A stretch of 64,000 nt of DNA from Prorocentrum cordatum (lineage: Eukaryota; Sar; Dinophyceae; Prorocentrales; Prorocentraceae): assembly GCA_963575745.1 (NCBI GenBank), contig CAUYUJ010003392.1, positions 194,001 to 258,000 of the forward strand, given 5' to 3'. The notes under the pieces are model-generated. The model was given only the letters and a program-made list of their open reading frames with translations. It was not told where the DNA came from and did no database searches. Shown here one piece after another: positions 42,541-53,132 of the stretch (position 1 is the stretch's first letter; the number at the start of each line of letters is the position of its first letter). Position numbers and translations under genes: made by a program.

Positions 42541-43019
42541 TGCGAGATGCGAGTAGAAATGTGAGGCCATCCGTCAGGTGGAAAGGAGGATGATTCGGGA
42601 GGGGATGGGCCCTGCTGTTGACTGCGGTAGCGCCGCCTCGGATTGGGAATATGTCTACCCACTGGTCCAACGATCTCTCCATCAAGCCAGTTAACCAACT
42701 CGATTGTCATAGAACTACACAGTGTAACATCAATTGACTGTCTGACCGTCGCTGCACTGACCCAGCCGTCCTGGAATGTCTCGGGAACGTCACTGGGCTT
42801 CTTGAGGCACCTTTCTTGGGCGCTGGTGAGCCCACCTCTCGCCGTCTTGGTCATCACAGGGCGCGTTGTGAGCGGCCCGAAGGGTACACCAACCGGCCTG
42901 GTCGGCCAAAACGCACAAGGGCTTGTAGACGCCCCGGACACCGGATCCCTTCGCCGTGTTCCTTGGCCTATTGGCCGTTCAGAGGACTTGGTCGATACAC
43001 AGGCCTCCACATCGGAGTA

Positions 43020-43046
43020 GACATATACATCTATATATATATGTAA
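43020..43046. repeat. TA-rich tract 5' of the GCGCGC hairpin
   Basis: ACATATACATCTATATATAT lies immediately before the hairpin. A much longer (AT)n tract precedes the second hairpin at 45443. Confidence 0.8.
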
Positions 43047-43086
43047 CTAGAACCATGCGCGCGCTTCGCGCGCGCTTCGGTTCTAG
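43047..43086. repeat. CTAGAACC-GCGCGC hairpin, copy 1
   Basis: This is a 40-bp palindrome: CTAGAACC, then GCGCGCGC, TTC loop, GCGCGCGC, then GGTTCTAG. It sits at the 3' end of a TA-rich tract. A second copy in the same setting is at 45443. Confidence 0.9.
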
Positions 43087-43344
43087 CCAAGCTCAGGGAC
43101 GGGTATTGCTGTGAAGCTATATGCACGAGGACATATGGAGTCAACAAGAGGGGGACAGGGGAGGAGAGAAGCCTCAGTGTGTTTCTTTGGGGCGTCGGAT
43201 GGCCGCGGCCGATACTACTTCTAATAGAATGAGCGGGTTCGCGCAGAGTGAGGGCGTACAAAGCAAGGCGCACAAGAGGGATGGTGCAGAGCAGGGCTTG
43301 GCAATGCGAGGTCCACGCGAGGAAGGTGCACGACGCGAGCACCG

Positions 43345-43985
43345 CTGAGATATCCAAACACTTCGGAGGTGGTGTGGCCCTGCCCCGTGGTGGTCCGGTC
43401 GTTTTCGCCTATGACATTCTCGCAGCTCGGGTTTCCGATATGCCCTGCGCTGAGGTGGTGTGGCCACCTTTGCCTGAGGCATCTTCGCAACCCTGACCTC
43501 TGAGATGCCCTGCCTGATTGTGGTCATTGCTTCTCGCCTGGGACAGCCCTGCAACTGTGGGTGATGAGATGCACTGAGCTCAGGTGGTCAGGCCACTTCC
43601 GCATTAGACATCCTCGCAACTCTCACCTAACTCTCACCTCGAGGATGATCTGCCCCCTGGTGGTCCGGCCACTTTCGCCTGGGGCATCCTCGAAACTCTG
43701 GGTTCCGAGAGGCCCTGAGCTGGGGTGGTCAGTCCACTTTCGCCTCAGACATCCTCGCAACTCTGACCTAGGAGATAAGACGCTCCATGGTGGCTCGGCC
43801 ACTTTCGCCCAGGACATCCGGGGAACCCTGGATTCCGAGATGCCCTGAGCTGAGGTGGTCAGGACACATTGGCCTGAGATATCCTTGCAACTCTGACCTC
43901 ATGCCCTGTCCTACGGAGGTCCAGCCACGTTCGCCTATGACATCCTCGTAAACTGTGGACTCTGAGATGTCATGAGCTGAGATGG
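43345..43985 (+). repeat. ~62-bp minisatellite array, about 10 units
   Basis: The unit contains GGTCNGGCCACTTTCGCCTG, then RGACATCCTCGCAACTCTGA, then CCTNNGAGATGCCCTGAGCT. Two unit subtypes (GGTGGTCCGGCC and GAGGTGGTCAGGCC) tend to alternate. The array ends at a GAC microsatellite. The same unit in the opposite orientation forms the array at 54475. Confidence 0.85.
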
Positions 43986-43996
43986 TCATGTCACCT

Positions 43997-44000
43997 CCGC

Positions 44001-44053
<53 letters not shown>

Positions 44054-44085
44054 TACGACTACGACGACGACGACGAACGAACTCG
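43997..44085 (+). repeat. (GAC)n trinucleotide tract
   Basis: About 25 CGA/GAC triplets with TAC interruptions. Confidence 0.95.
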
Positions 44086-44159
44086 GCGACGACAACTGGC
44101 CATCCGGGGTCGTCCTGGAGGCGTCTGGCGCTCCTCACTGAAGCATCTGAACAGTTCGC

Positions 44160-44560
44160 TCGGATCTCGTGGCAGGTCTCTTGGGGGGCTCCTGGAAGCA
44201 GTTCCGAGGCTCGGGGCCGAGGGCCCAGAAAGTCCGTTCGGATCCCCCGTCTGGGCCCCTTCTTAAAGCCGTCTTGGGGCCCTCTTGGGCCATCTTGGGT
44301 GTCTCTTGGGCCGTCTTGGGTCCCTCTTGGGTTATCTTGGGGTCAGTTGGGCCCTCATGGGCTGCGTTTAGGCGGTCTTCGGGGCTTCTTGGACTGTTTG
44401 GAGCGTCAGAAAAGCGAAAAGGTGCTTCTGCTAAAAATGTATGTTCCCAAAGGAATTGGAATTTGTTGCACTCTTGGGGGCATTTTGATAAGCCTGTGGG
44501 AGGCACCTTGAAGCGTATGGGCGCGTTCTTGCGACGCCTTGGGGCCATCATTTTTGTTGT
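44160..44560 (-). repeat. Diverged solitary unit of the 385-bp repeat
   Basis: The stretch GCCGTCTTGGGGCCCTCTTG, then GGCCATCTTGGG, then a non-repetitive AAATGTATGTTCCCAAAGGA segment, parallels one unit of the 45.5-47.1 kb array. It is an isolated older copy. Confidence 0.6.
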
Positions 44561-44724
44561 TGTCCTTACGGTTCGCTTCACCCATCTCGCGTTGCCAATC
44601 TCGCTTCGCTGGGGTCGCGCCGGGCGGACAGACCCGGCGAACCCGACTTTAAAATGAACGCGCAGGTTATCATATGAGCGGGCAGGACATGATACCGAGC
44701 GGGATTCAGAAGAGGACAATTGAG

Positions 44725-45111
44725 CTAGCACGGGCGACATTTCGGGTCACCACTGCCGCTACAACAATACCCACTTGTGCACTCGCCCGTACGTCCCCAT
44801 GCGCACTTATATCCTGGAACAACCTTATCACCCACACAGCAAGTTTGAAACTTGTTGTTTGCCACCCACCAGGCAAAACCATCCCTTACAGCAGTAAGTG
44901 TTTGCAGTAAGTGTTTGCTTGAGGGCACTCCGAACTCACAGCTCACTGGCGTCCGTGACTGGAGTAGATCGCATGCGAATCGTCCTCCCAGGCAGCGTTC
45001 CTCCGAGGTCTTTAAGTCGTGGCAGGATGGCGAACGCTCGCATTGCGGCAACGGCGGAGTAACAGGGGCTTGCAATAGGCGCAAACCAAATGTCCTGAAG
45101 AGTTGCCACAA
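44725..45111 (-). CDS. Cysteine-rich C-terminal frame, putative small protein
   Basis: A 128-codon minus frame ends at TAG (44725-44727) and contains 13 cysteines. The last ~40 residues form a compact pattern: TCCVGDKVVPGYKC, then AWGRTGECTSGYCC, then SGSGDPKCRPC. The spacing is CC-x10-C-x7-C-x4-CC-x7-C-x2-C, as in secreted disulfide-rich domains. The preceding part (AVRDGFAWWVANNKFQ) is also well composed. Codon usage is mixed rather than repeat-driven. The upstream ATG at 45111 is only the first in frame, and no signal peptide is evident. This may be a terminal exon. I cannot name a family, and an ORF by chance remains possible. Confidence 0.35.
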   Translation of the reverse strand: MWQLFRTFGLRLLQAPVTPPLPQCERSPSCHDLKTSEERCLGGRFACDLLQSRTPVSCEFGVPSSKHLLQTLTAVRDGFAWWVANNKFQTCCVGDKVVPGYKCAWGRTGECTSGYCCSGSGDPKCRPC

Positions 45112-45336
45112 TGTTTTGAACCATGGTTACGGAGCGCCCTGGGGCCATCTTGGACGTCTTGGGGCGATGGTTCGGTGACTCTCTGGGCTGCATTGGACCG
45201 TCTTGGAGCCTTTTTTGAGTCCTTTTTTCAGCACGTTTCGGGACTGGTTTGGGCCGTCTGTGAGCGCTCCCGGAAGCCGTGACACGTCATGCCCCCGGTG
45301 GTCCCTTGGCCCGTCCAGGCGGCCTCCTCCCCCGGT

Positions 45337-45337
45337 G

Positions 45338-45392
<55 letters not shown>

Positions 45393-45440
45393 TGTACATA
45401 TATAATACATATATGTATGTATATATATATATATATATAT
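45337..45440. repeat. (AT)n microsatellite
   Basis: About 100 bp of TA dinucleotides interrupted by TTGTACATATATAATACATATATGTATG. Confidence 0.95.
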
Positions 45441-45442
45441 AC

Positions 45443-45479
45443 TAGAACCACGCGCGCGCTTCGCGCGCGCTTAGGTTCT
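45443..45479. repeat. TAGAACC-GCGCGC hairpin, copy 2
   Basis: It has the same architecture as 43047-43086 (TAGAACC, GCGCGCGC, TTC, GCGCGCGC, GGTTCT). It again directly follows an (AT)n tract. Confidence 0.9.
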
Positions 45480-45540
45480 GTCGAGTCACAGACCCAGGAA
45501 TCGTTGTGAGAAGAAATTGGTGACGCGAAGCGTCGTGGGG

Positions 45541-47100
45541 GCGTCCTTGGACGTCTGGGGTCTCCTGGGGCCTCTTGAGGGGCCTCCTGGGGGCCTCCTG
45601 GCGGCCTCTTGGGGCGGAAGGCTCGAGCTTGCGGTTCGTGGTCCCCCTCTGGGCCCCCTCTTGGGCCCGTCTTGGGGCCCTCTTGGGCCATCTTGGGCGC
45701 CTCTTGGGCCGTCTTGGGGCCCTCTTGGGCTGTCCTGGGGCCCTCTTGGAAGCTTCTTGGGCCGTCTTGGGGCGGTCTTGGGCGCCTCTTGGGCCGTCCT
45801 GTAACGTCGGAAAGCCCAAAAGACAACTTTGTTGAAAATGTACGTTTTACGAAGGGAATGGGCAATTTTTGCGTCTAGGGGCCCTCTTGGGACGCATGTT
45901 GGAGGCTTCTTGGGGCCTCTTGGGGGCGTCCTTGGACGTCTGGGGTCTCCTGGGGCCTCTTGAGGGGCCTCCTGGGGGCCTCCTGGCGGCCTCTTGGGGC
46001 GGAAGGCTCGAGCTTGCGGTTCGTGGTCCCCCTCTGGGCCCCCTCTTGGGCCCGTCTTGGGGCCCTCTTGGGCCATCTTGGGCGCCTCTTGGGCCGTCTT
46101 GGGGCCCTCTTGGGCTGTCCTGGGGCCCTCTTGGAAGCTTCTTGGGCCGTCTTGGGGCGGTCTTGGGCGCCTCTTGGGCCGTCCTGTAACGTCGGAAAGC
46201 CCAAAAACAACTTTGTTGAAAATGTACGTTTTACGAAGGGAATGGGCCAATTTTTGCGTCTAGGGGCCCTCTTGGGACACATGTTGGAGGCTTCTTGGGG
46301 CCTCTTGGGGGCGTCCTTGGACGTCTGGGGTCTCCTGGGGCCTCTTGAGGGGCCTCCTGGGGGCCTCCTGGCGGCCTCTTGGGGCGGAAGGCTCGAGCTT
46401 GCGGTTCGTGGTCCCCCTCTGGGCCCCCTCTTGGGCCCGTCTTGGGGCCCTCTTGGGCCATCTTGGGCGCCTCTTGGGCCGTCTTGGGGCCCTCTTGGGC
46501 TGTCCTGGGGCCCTCTTGGAAGCTTCTTGGGCCGTCTTGGGGCGGTCTTGGGCGCCTCTTGGGCCGTCCTGTAACGTCGGAAAGCCCAAAAGGCGACTTT
46601 GTTGAAAATGTACGTTTTACGAAGGGAATGGGTCAATTTTTGCGTCTAGGGGCCCTCTTGGGACGCATGTTGGAGGCTTCTTGGGGCGTCTTGGGGGCGT
46701 CCTTGGACGTCTGGGGTCTCCTGGGGCCTCTTGAGGGGCCTCCTGGGGGCCTCCTGGCGGCCTCTTGGGGCGGAAGGCTCGAGCTTGCGGTTCGTGGTCC
46801 CCCTCTGGGCCCCCTCTTGGGCCCGTCTTGGGGCCCTCTTGGGCCATCTTGGGCGCCTCTTGGGCCGTCTTGGGGCCCTCTTGGGCTGTCCTGGGGCCCT
46901 CTGGGAAGCTTCTTGGGCCGTCTTGGGGCGGTCTTGGGCGCCTCTTGGGCCGTCCTGTAACGTCGGAAAGCCCAAAAGACAACTTTGTTGAAAATGTACG
47001 TTTTACGAAGGGAATGGGCCAATTTTTGCGTCTAGGGGCCCTCTTGGGACGCATGTTGGAGGCTTCTTGGGGCCTCTTGGGGGCGTCCTTGGACGTCTGG
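45541..47100 (+). repeat. Tandem array of a 385/386-bp unit, four copies plus remnant
   Basis: The landmark GCGTCCTTGGACGTCTGG begins at 45541, 45926, 46311, 46697 and 47083, giving periods of 385, 385, 386 and 386 bp. Each unit has about 270 bp of phased CCTCTTGGG motifs and about 75 bp of unique sequence (AACGTCGGAAAGCCCAAAA, then TTGTTGAAAATGTACGTTTT). Units differ by only a few bases, so the array is young or homogenised. The unit is not a multiple of three, so frames shift between units. The long frames on both strands (up to about 270 codons) are therefore repeat artefacts. Confidence 0.95.
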
Positions 47101-47279
47101 AGGCCATCTTCAGCATCTCGGAGCCCTCTTGGAGGCCTCCTGGAAGTTTCTTGGGCCGTCTTGGGCGCTCCTGGGGCCGTCTTGTCTGACCGGGGAGGCC
47201 TCCGGCAAGCCCCGACGAGCCTCCGGGCCCCCCGGAGCCCACATTTGTGGTCGAGGTCCCGGCCCCGGGCCCCCGGACC

Positions 47280-47416
47280 CGGTGCGCCGTTACATGTATG
47301 TATACATATAAACATACATATACAAACATACAAGCATATGCTACATATACATACCGATATGTATATGTGTCTGTACACATACCTATGTGTATATACATAT
47401 ATATATATATATATGC
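47280..47416 (+). repeat. ATACATAT-rich tract
   Basis: A degenerate tract of ATACATA, TACATATG and (AT)n dinucleotides. Confidence 0.85.
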
Positions 47417-47639
47417 ACTCATATGGATTGGCCACATAGTATCAAGCCCTCCCGAGGCGTCTGGAGACGCTGTTGGCCGTCCTGGGCCGTCTGGGGCCGT
47501 CGAAAGCTCTTCTGGGCTTAGCGAGAACATATTGGTTCTCCGGTGGGCAAGTTCTTCCGCCGTCTTTGCGATCGCTCCGGCCGCGTTGGGCTGCCCTGGG
47601 ACTGCCCTGGGCTGCGTTGAGACCTTCTGAACGCCCTTA

Positions 47640-48185
47640 CGGCGCCCTGCAATTCAACACATCCGGCATGTTCCTACCCTGTGCTGGACTATATTTCCAT
47701 GTGTGGTAGTTTCTGCCCGTGAGGCTAGACCAGAGGACGCAACTCACGAAGCAATGTCCGAAGAAATCAATCCGCCGACCCTGTCGGCGTGAGAGGCTTT
47801 TCCGTTTGAGTCGTCGTTGTCGTCGCCGCCGCTCCCCCTCAAGCTTTCCAGCCAGAGGGGAATCGAGCAACGTCATAACCGAGTCGGAATGAAACCCTCT
47901 TTCTTCAATCCCTCCCCCGCCGGGTGGGGGGTGGGGAGGGTCGCAAGGATTGTGACGCCCCCCCCCTGCCCGGGGAGGAACGCTCCTCCCTGAGAGAAAC
48001 ATTTCAGCTCCAGAGTGTCGGCGTCGTCGTCACCGATATCGTCGCAAGATGTATCTCTTCCAACCGAGATGCATAATTATACATGTGTATATGCGTGCGT
48101 ATACGAGTTATCCAGCGCGGACCCCAAGCAGTGTGTTTCTAGCCATTTGTGTTGTGAAGTCGATCTAGAGCAAACTACGCGGTGC
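47640..48185. other. Spacer without a supported gene
   Basis: Only short frames occur. GTCGTCGTTGTCGTCGCC is a small trinucleotide run at about 47811. Confidence 0.35.
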
Positions 48186-48790
48186 ATTATATCTTCTGCA
48201 GTTAAATTGTGCACTATATGATGTGCAACCCATGCTCTGCAGCGGGTGGTGCGCTACATGAAGTAGAATACGTGATATCAAATATATGTGGGCAACCTAT
48301 GTGATGCAATCTATGTTGAGCCATATACGGTGTACAATCATTGCTGTGCACCCTATGTGGTGCGATCGTTGTGATGCAACCAGTGTAACCTACTCAGTGT
48401 GGAGGAAGGCATGTTGTGCAATGAGCTGTGCAGTGTATGATGTGCTTCTGCGAGCTGCAATGAATGGTGCAACATATGTGTTGAAATCCACGTGATACAA
48501 TATATGCAGGGCAATCTGTGTGGTACAATCTGGGCTACGCCATCTATGGTCTGCAACATAGGTGGTGCGATCTACGGGGTACAGTCTCTGTTGTGCAATA
48601 TATGTGGGACAGTCTATGTGGTGCAGTATATGTGATGCAATCTATCGTGTGCGATCTATAATATTAAAGTGTGCTGTGCATTGCTATATGTGGTCAATCG
48701 TTGTGGTGCACTCAGAAAACTCAATATAGGTTGCGCGATCTACGTGGTGCTTTTTGATGAAGCCTGCGTGGTGAGATCTAGTCCGTGCAA
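48186..48790 (+). repeat. Degenerate 14-bp array (TATGTGGTGCAATC)
   Basis: The consensus TATGTGGTGCAATC recurs every 12-16 bp for about 600 bp, roughly 40 units, with heavy point divergence. Examples are TATGTGATGCAATC near 48299 and TATGTGGTGCAGTA near 48616. GC is much lower than in the window as a whole. Confidence 0.75.
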
Positions 48791-48825
48791 CAAGAATTAA
48801 CCAATATCTGTTGCGCAATCTGTGT

Positions 48826-49000
48826 GGGGCGGCGACGGCGGCCACAAAGCCGCCAACCCGAAGACACGGCAAAGACAAAGGGCGGCGACGAGGTCGCGAC
48901 GGGGCGGCGACGGCGGCCACATAACCAGCAGACCAATGAGGCGGCGACGGGGCGGCGACGCTGGCGACACAACCGCGAGACCGAAGACACGGCCCAGTTC
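48826..49000 (+). repeat. GGGGCGGCGACGGCGGCCACA ~67-bp array, 2.5 units
   Basis: GGGCGGCGACG, then GCGACACA or GGCCACA, then GACCGAAGACACGGC, are repeated at about 48829, 48900 and 48951. Confidence 0.7.
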
Positions 49001-49990
49001 TTTGGAACAGAAGTGAGAAGCCCTAAGTGCAAGCACGGTTTGGAAAATCTACATATGTGTACACAAATATGCCCTGACGTGCATCACCAACGGGCTATTC
49101 ATCAAGCACCCGCCTCAATCACGAAATGTGCGCCAACATCAGACTAACGATCTACCTGAATACCCTTGCTCGTGACCAGCGTCTACCAATTTGGTTGATT
49201 CGACGAGACATGTAGCGTTCCAAGAATCGACGACGTCGGTATACTGCATACACTCTCCATCTACATTAGATACCAACCACGGTAGACTATAACAATGCAT
49301 GCCCACCCAAGAGAAATAACGACCATGTATCCCCTGCAAAGTGTATCTCGAAGGTCGCCTAAGTGCCTGCCACATGTCAATATGTGACCTGATGAATGTC
49401 ACTCGTTCTATGTATACAAGTGTGAAACTACACATACGACTACAACTATTGGAGGCCTGGACATTGGCACCACCACCAGCACAGGTGGGTGCCTCCACAT
49501 GGGGAAGATGATCCTAGATTTCGGTGTTGGTGGTAAGAGTTCGGTCACCTTGGAAGCCAGAATATTACCACCATCACCGAGATCGGAATCGCCTTCTCGG
49601 TGGAGGCACACTGCCGATCCTGTTGTTGGTGACAACCTCTAGGCCTGCGAAACTATACACCTACATCCACATTCGCAGAACATCCGCACGGGACAACCAC
49701 GAGCCAAATGCACGGCGTGGATCCGTTGGCCAGGGGGGGGTGGGGCGAGGCGGCCGACTGAGGAGGCGACCCGAGACAGGAAGGGGGCTACTGGACCGGA
49801 TGGCGTCCCGCGGTGCCCCCAGAAAACAGTCGGCGGCGCGCCGAACAGGGCACCGAGAGGGGGCAGGCCTCCTCCAAGGCGACGGGCCTCCTCGGAAGCC
49901 CCCCCCGGCCTTCCGAGAAGCCCCCCGTGGGCTCGGAGCGCAGGCTCGGCCCCCTCGGCCTCCGCCCGCCCCTACCACCCCGCCCCCCGC
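49000..49990. other. Spacer without a supported gene
   Basis: AT-richer sequence to about 49680, then GC-rich. Frames are short or compositional, and no RNA gene was recognised. Confidence 0.35.
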
Positions 49991-50019
49991 CCCCAAGTCC
50001 GTGCCTCAAGCCCACTCCT

Positions 50020-50250
50020 CCACCTCCCCCTCCTCCTCCTCCTCCTCCTCCTCCTCCTCCTCTTCCTCCTCCTCCTCTCCTCCTCCTCCTCCTCCTCCTC
50101 CTCCTCCTCCTTCTCCTCCGCCCGCCTCCTCCCCCTCCTCTTCCTCCTCCTCCTCCTCTTCCTCCTCCTCCTCCTCCTCCTCCTCCTCCTCCTCCTCATC
50201 CCCCTCCTCCTCCTCCTCCTCCTCCTCCTCCTCCTCCTCCTTCCTTCCTG
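50020..50250 (+). repeat. (CTC)n pyrimidine tract
   Basis: About 230 bp of CTC and TTC triplets. Confidence 0.95.
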
Positions 50251-50324
50251 CCTTCTGAAGAGGCCCCCGCCCCGCTCTGCCTCCCTCCCCCCCCCGTGGG
50301 GCACGCCGCCGAGGGGCGCAATGC

Positions 50325-50520
50325 GGCCTGGGACAGGGGAACCGCCTTCAAGAACGCGAGACCCTCCGTCGGCCAAGAAAAGCACACAACATCCGAAGGT
50401 CCCCCCAACCTCCCCAGGATGCACAAGAACATCCAAGAAGAACAAAGGACATTACCGCACCCTCTCCGAGCCGACCTCGGTCTGATACTTCGGTCCAACT
50501 GTACCAATACCGCTACTCCC
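50325..50520. repeat. Dispersed ~180-bp repeat, copy 2
   Basis: It parallels 39690-39870 and then continues to 50600 in parallel with 16440-16535. The 16.4-kb and 39.7-kb loci therefore carry overlapping pieces of one longer element. Confidence 0.6.
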
Positions 50521-50619
50521 CGGACCTCTCCCAGGGTGCGTTCTGATAAGGACTTCGAGGCGAACCCAGCGGCGGCGACGAGGGCCTCTCAGGAGGCCCA
50601 AAGAGGCGATCAAACACGC

Positions 50620-51172
50620 GGGTGAGGGTGGAGACGGGAGGAGGGAGAGGAGGGGGGGAAGGAGGAGGGAGGAGGAGGAGGAGGAGGGGAGGAGGAGGAG
50701 GGGGAGGAGGAGGAGGGGGAGGTGGAGGAGGAGGAGAGGAGGAGGAAGGAGGAGAGGAGGCGGAGGAGGAGGAGGAGGAGGAGGAGGAGGAGGAGGAGGA
50801 GGAGGAGGAGGAGGAGGAGGAGGAGGGGAGGAGGAGGAGGAGGAGGAGGAGGAGGAGGAGGAGGAGGAGGAGGAGGAGGAGGAGGAGGGAGGAGGAGGAG
50901 GAGGAGGAGAGGAGGGAGGAGGAGGAGGAGGAGGAGGGGGGGAGGAGGAGGAGGGGGGAGGAGGAGAGGAGGAGGGGGAGGAGGAGGAAGAGGGAGGAGG
51001 AGGAGGAGGACGAGGAGGAGGGGGAGGAGGAGGGGGAGGGAGGAAGAGGAGGAGGAGGAGGGGAGGAGGAGGAGGGAGGAGGGGGAGGAGGGGGAGGAGG
51101 GGGGAGGAGGAGGAAGAGGAGGAGGAGGAGAGAGGAGGAGGAGGAGGAGGAGGAGGAGGAGGAGGAGGTGTG
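50620..51172 (+). repeat. (GGA)n purine tract, ~550 bp
   Basis: This is the longest GGA tract in the window. It is purine-only for hundreds of bases with GGGGGA interruptions. Confidence 0.95.
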
Positions 51173-51493
51173 CGAGGAGTGCCCCTTCAAAACGAGGACT
51201 CAACAGCAGGCTGGTTTGGAAAAACTGTGAATATCCTCCTCGGCCCGACGGTGGGGCCCCGGGCAGGCGCAGCCGGCGCAGCTGGCGAACGGCGGAGGGC
51301 GGAGCAGCGAGGGCACCCGGCCGGGGGCGGCGGGCCGCAGGCTTCGGGGGGCCAGAAGGGCGAGAGGGAGCGGGGGGAGGAGCGCGGAGGGGCGCGGAGG
51401 GAGGAGGGGCGCGAGGGAGGGGCGCGAGGGAGGAGGACGCAGAAGGCAGAACTAGGGACGCGAGGGAGGAGGCCGGAGGAAGAGGAGAGAGAA

Positions 51494-51885
51494 CTCTGCA
51501 CGTGCACCGGCTCTGGCCAGGCCCCTCCTGGGCCCAAGATCGGTGCATGTGCGCCCTCCTGCCATGGCCAGGAAAGTTGGGAACCCCCAAACCGGGTGGT
51601 GAGATACCAGGTGGCGACCTGGAATCCCAAAAAAGGTCACCGCTGGGTTTGGGGACACGGGGTCACCACCGGGTTTTGTGACTCCTGGACCCACCAGTGT
51701 TCGGGACATCCTCGGAAAACCGCACGAGTCCCTAAACCGGGTGGTGACACCAAATCGCCCGAGACTCACCGCCAGGTGTTGTCACCACCAAGTTTGGGGA
51801 CTACCAAGGAAGGCGTGTGCAACGATCCCAGGCCCGGGAGGGGCCTGGCCGAGGTCGGTGCACGCGCACAGTTCTCGTCGCCTGA
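51494..51885. mobile_element. Family XI-related foldback with ~65-bp arms
   Basis: The left arm (51494-51565) GAGAACTCTGCACGTGCACC, then GGCCAGGCCCCTCCTGGGCC, is mirrored by 51813-51880, whose complement reads GAGAACTGTGCGCGTGCACC and GGCCAGGCCCCTCCCGGGCC. The inner loop next to the left arm (TGCGCCCTCCTGCC) resembles the loop of the 63003 element. The ~245-bp interior contains GGTGGTGACACC-like motifs. Confidence 0.65.
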
Positions 51886-52199
51886 GGAGGAGCAGGCGGC
51901 GCGAGGGGCGCGGAGGCGGGAGGGGCGCGGAGAGAGGAGGGAAGGACTGCGCGAGGCCCCCCAGGGGGAGGGGCGGGGGGGAGGGGCGGTGGGGGGGGAG
52001 GCGGGCGCCGCAGAGCGACTGAGAGCGGGGCAGAGCGTCCACTGGCAAACTGAGATCCCATGGGGGCGCCCTGGCGCCCAACAAGCGGTCGTGGGCTACG
52101 TTTGGGTCCGGACATTTCAGTTCCCCTCCCCGCCGCTCCCGAAAACTGGCGACAGCGACGGCTGAGGCTGAGACAGGAAACGTTACAGCTGCCCCACCA

Positions 52200-52890
52200 C
52201 TGAACATGATGTTTGTTTGAGTACGGGCATGGGGGCATGGGTGACTGGGCTTCAACTGCTAGGTGGCTCACAACATTTCGAAGACTCGAGCCCCTCCACG
52301 GACCCCATGGTGCGATTCTGCAAGCCTCCAGCACTGCAGCGAAGTTGTCCAGCTCTGCTCCCGCCTGCGTGACGCGAGCTCGCGCCGCATGTCGAGTCAC
52401 GGAGTAAGATGAACACGTGGACACGAATCCTCTAGCACACACAGAGAGCATGACGGGCTTGCCCCAATTGCGCTGCAACACTGGGCGCAGACAATGGCAT
52501 GTGGCATGTGTATTCAGATGTGCGTCGCCCCCATCAGATTGCATGTGGACTAAGGTGCAAAGAAAAATTACGCCCCCCTGGGGCGAACAGAACATGCAAT
52601 ACCCGCAGGACGTCCGAAACTACCTGAGGACGGGCTGAATGGGCAAGGATGCAACGAGCCCTTGCATGAACACTCGGTCCTTATGTTACCCGCTACCTTG
52701 CCGTGGGCATTGAGTGGAATGACCGCATGTCCCTTCGAATTCTCTACACTGAGGATGTAGATCCTCTTTGCATGCCCCAGGCCACAGATGTACATTATGG
52801 TTTGGCGTTTGAAGCGCTATGGCGTCTCAGGTCGAGACTTTTGGACAGCCTCGGGAACGCGCTTCGGAATTCAACAAATATGTGGCCCCA
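52200..52890. other. Spacer without a supported gene
   Basis: Normal-complexity sequence. At 52700-52900 both strands are open for about 70 codons with balanced composition (plus frame DVHYGLAFEALWRLRSRLLD), but neither shows a motif. Confidence 0.3.
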
Positions 52891-53105
52891 TGGGGGCGTC
52901 CTGTAGCCCTCTGTAGGTCCTCTTGGGTCGTCTTGGAAGCTCTGGACGGCCAGCCCAAGAGGCAAATATCAAACAACACATATGTTGTGCGATGTTTATT
53001 TACTCACCGATTCGGTCTGAAGCGCGTCCGACACGGCTCAAGTATGGCCCAAGATCTCTCCCAACCTCGAGCTACCAGCAGGAGCCCATGGGGCAACCAA
53101 GAGGG

Positions 53106-53124
53106 CCGCACCCTTGCGGCCCTC
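53106..53124 (+). repeat. Direct repeat flanking the U6 copy (3' side of U6)
   Basis: CCGCACCCTTGCGGCCCTC matches CCGCACTCTTTGCGGCCCTC at 53256-53275. This is consistent with a target-site duplication. The sequence is also part of a 10-bp inverted repeat (GAGGGCCGCA/TGCGGCCCTC). Confidence 0.65.
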
Positions 53125-53132
53125 ATTTCTTC

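Noticed and set aside
42417-43010. 197-codon minus frame
   Set aside because: The opposite strand is open in the same interval and neither shows a family pattern. Kept only as spacer, apart from the relic noted at 42.2-42.5 kb.
45486-47435. Several 190-270-codon frames on both strands
   Set aside because: They lie in the 385-bp tandem array. The same peptide text recurs with the repeat, and the unit is not a multiple of three.
50610-51681. 320-codon frames with poly-Arg/Gly/Glu or poly-Leu/Pro/Ser
   Set aside because: They are produced by the GGA tract.
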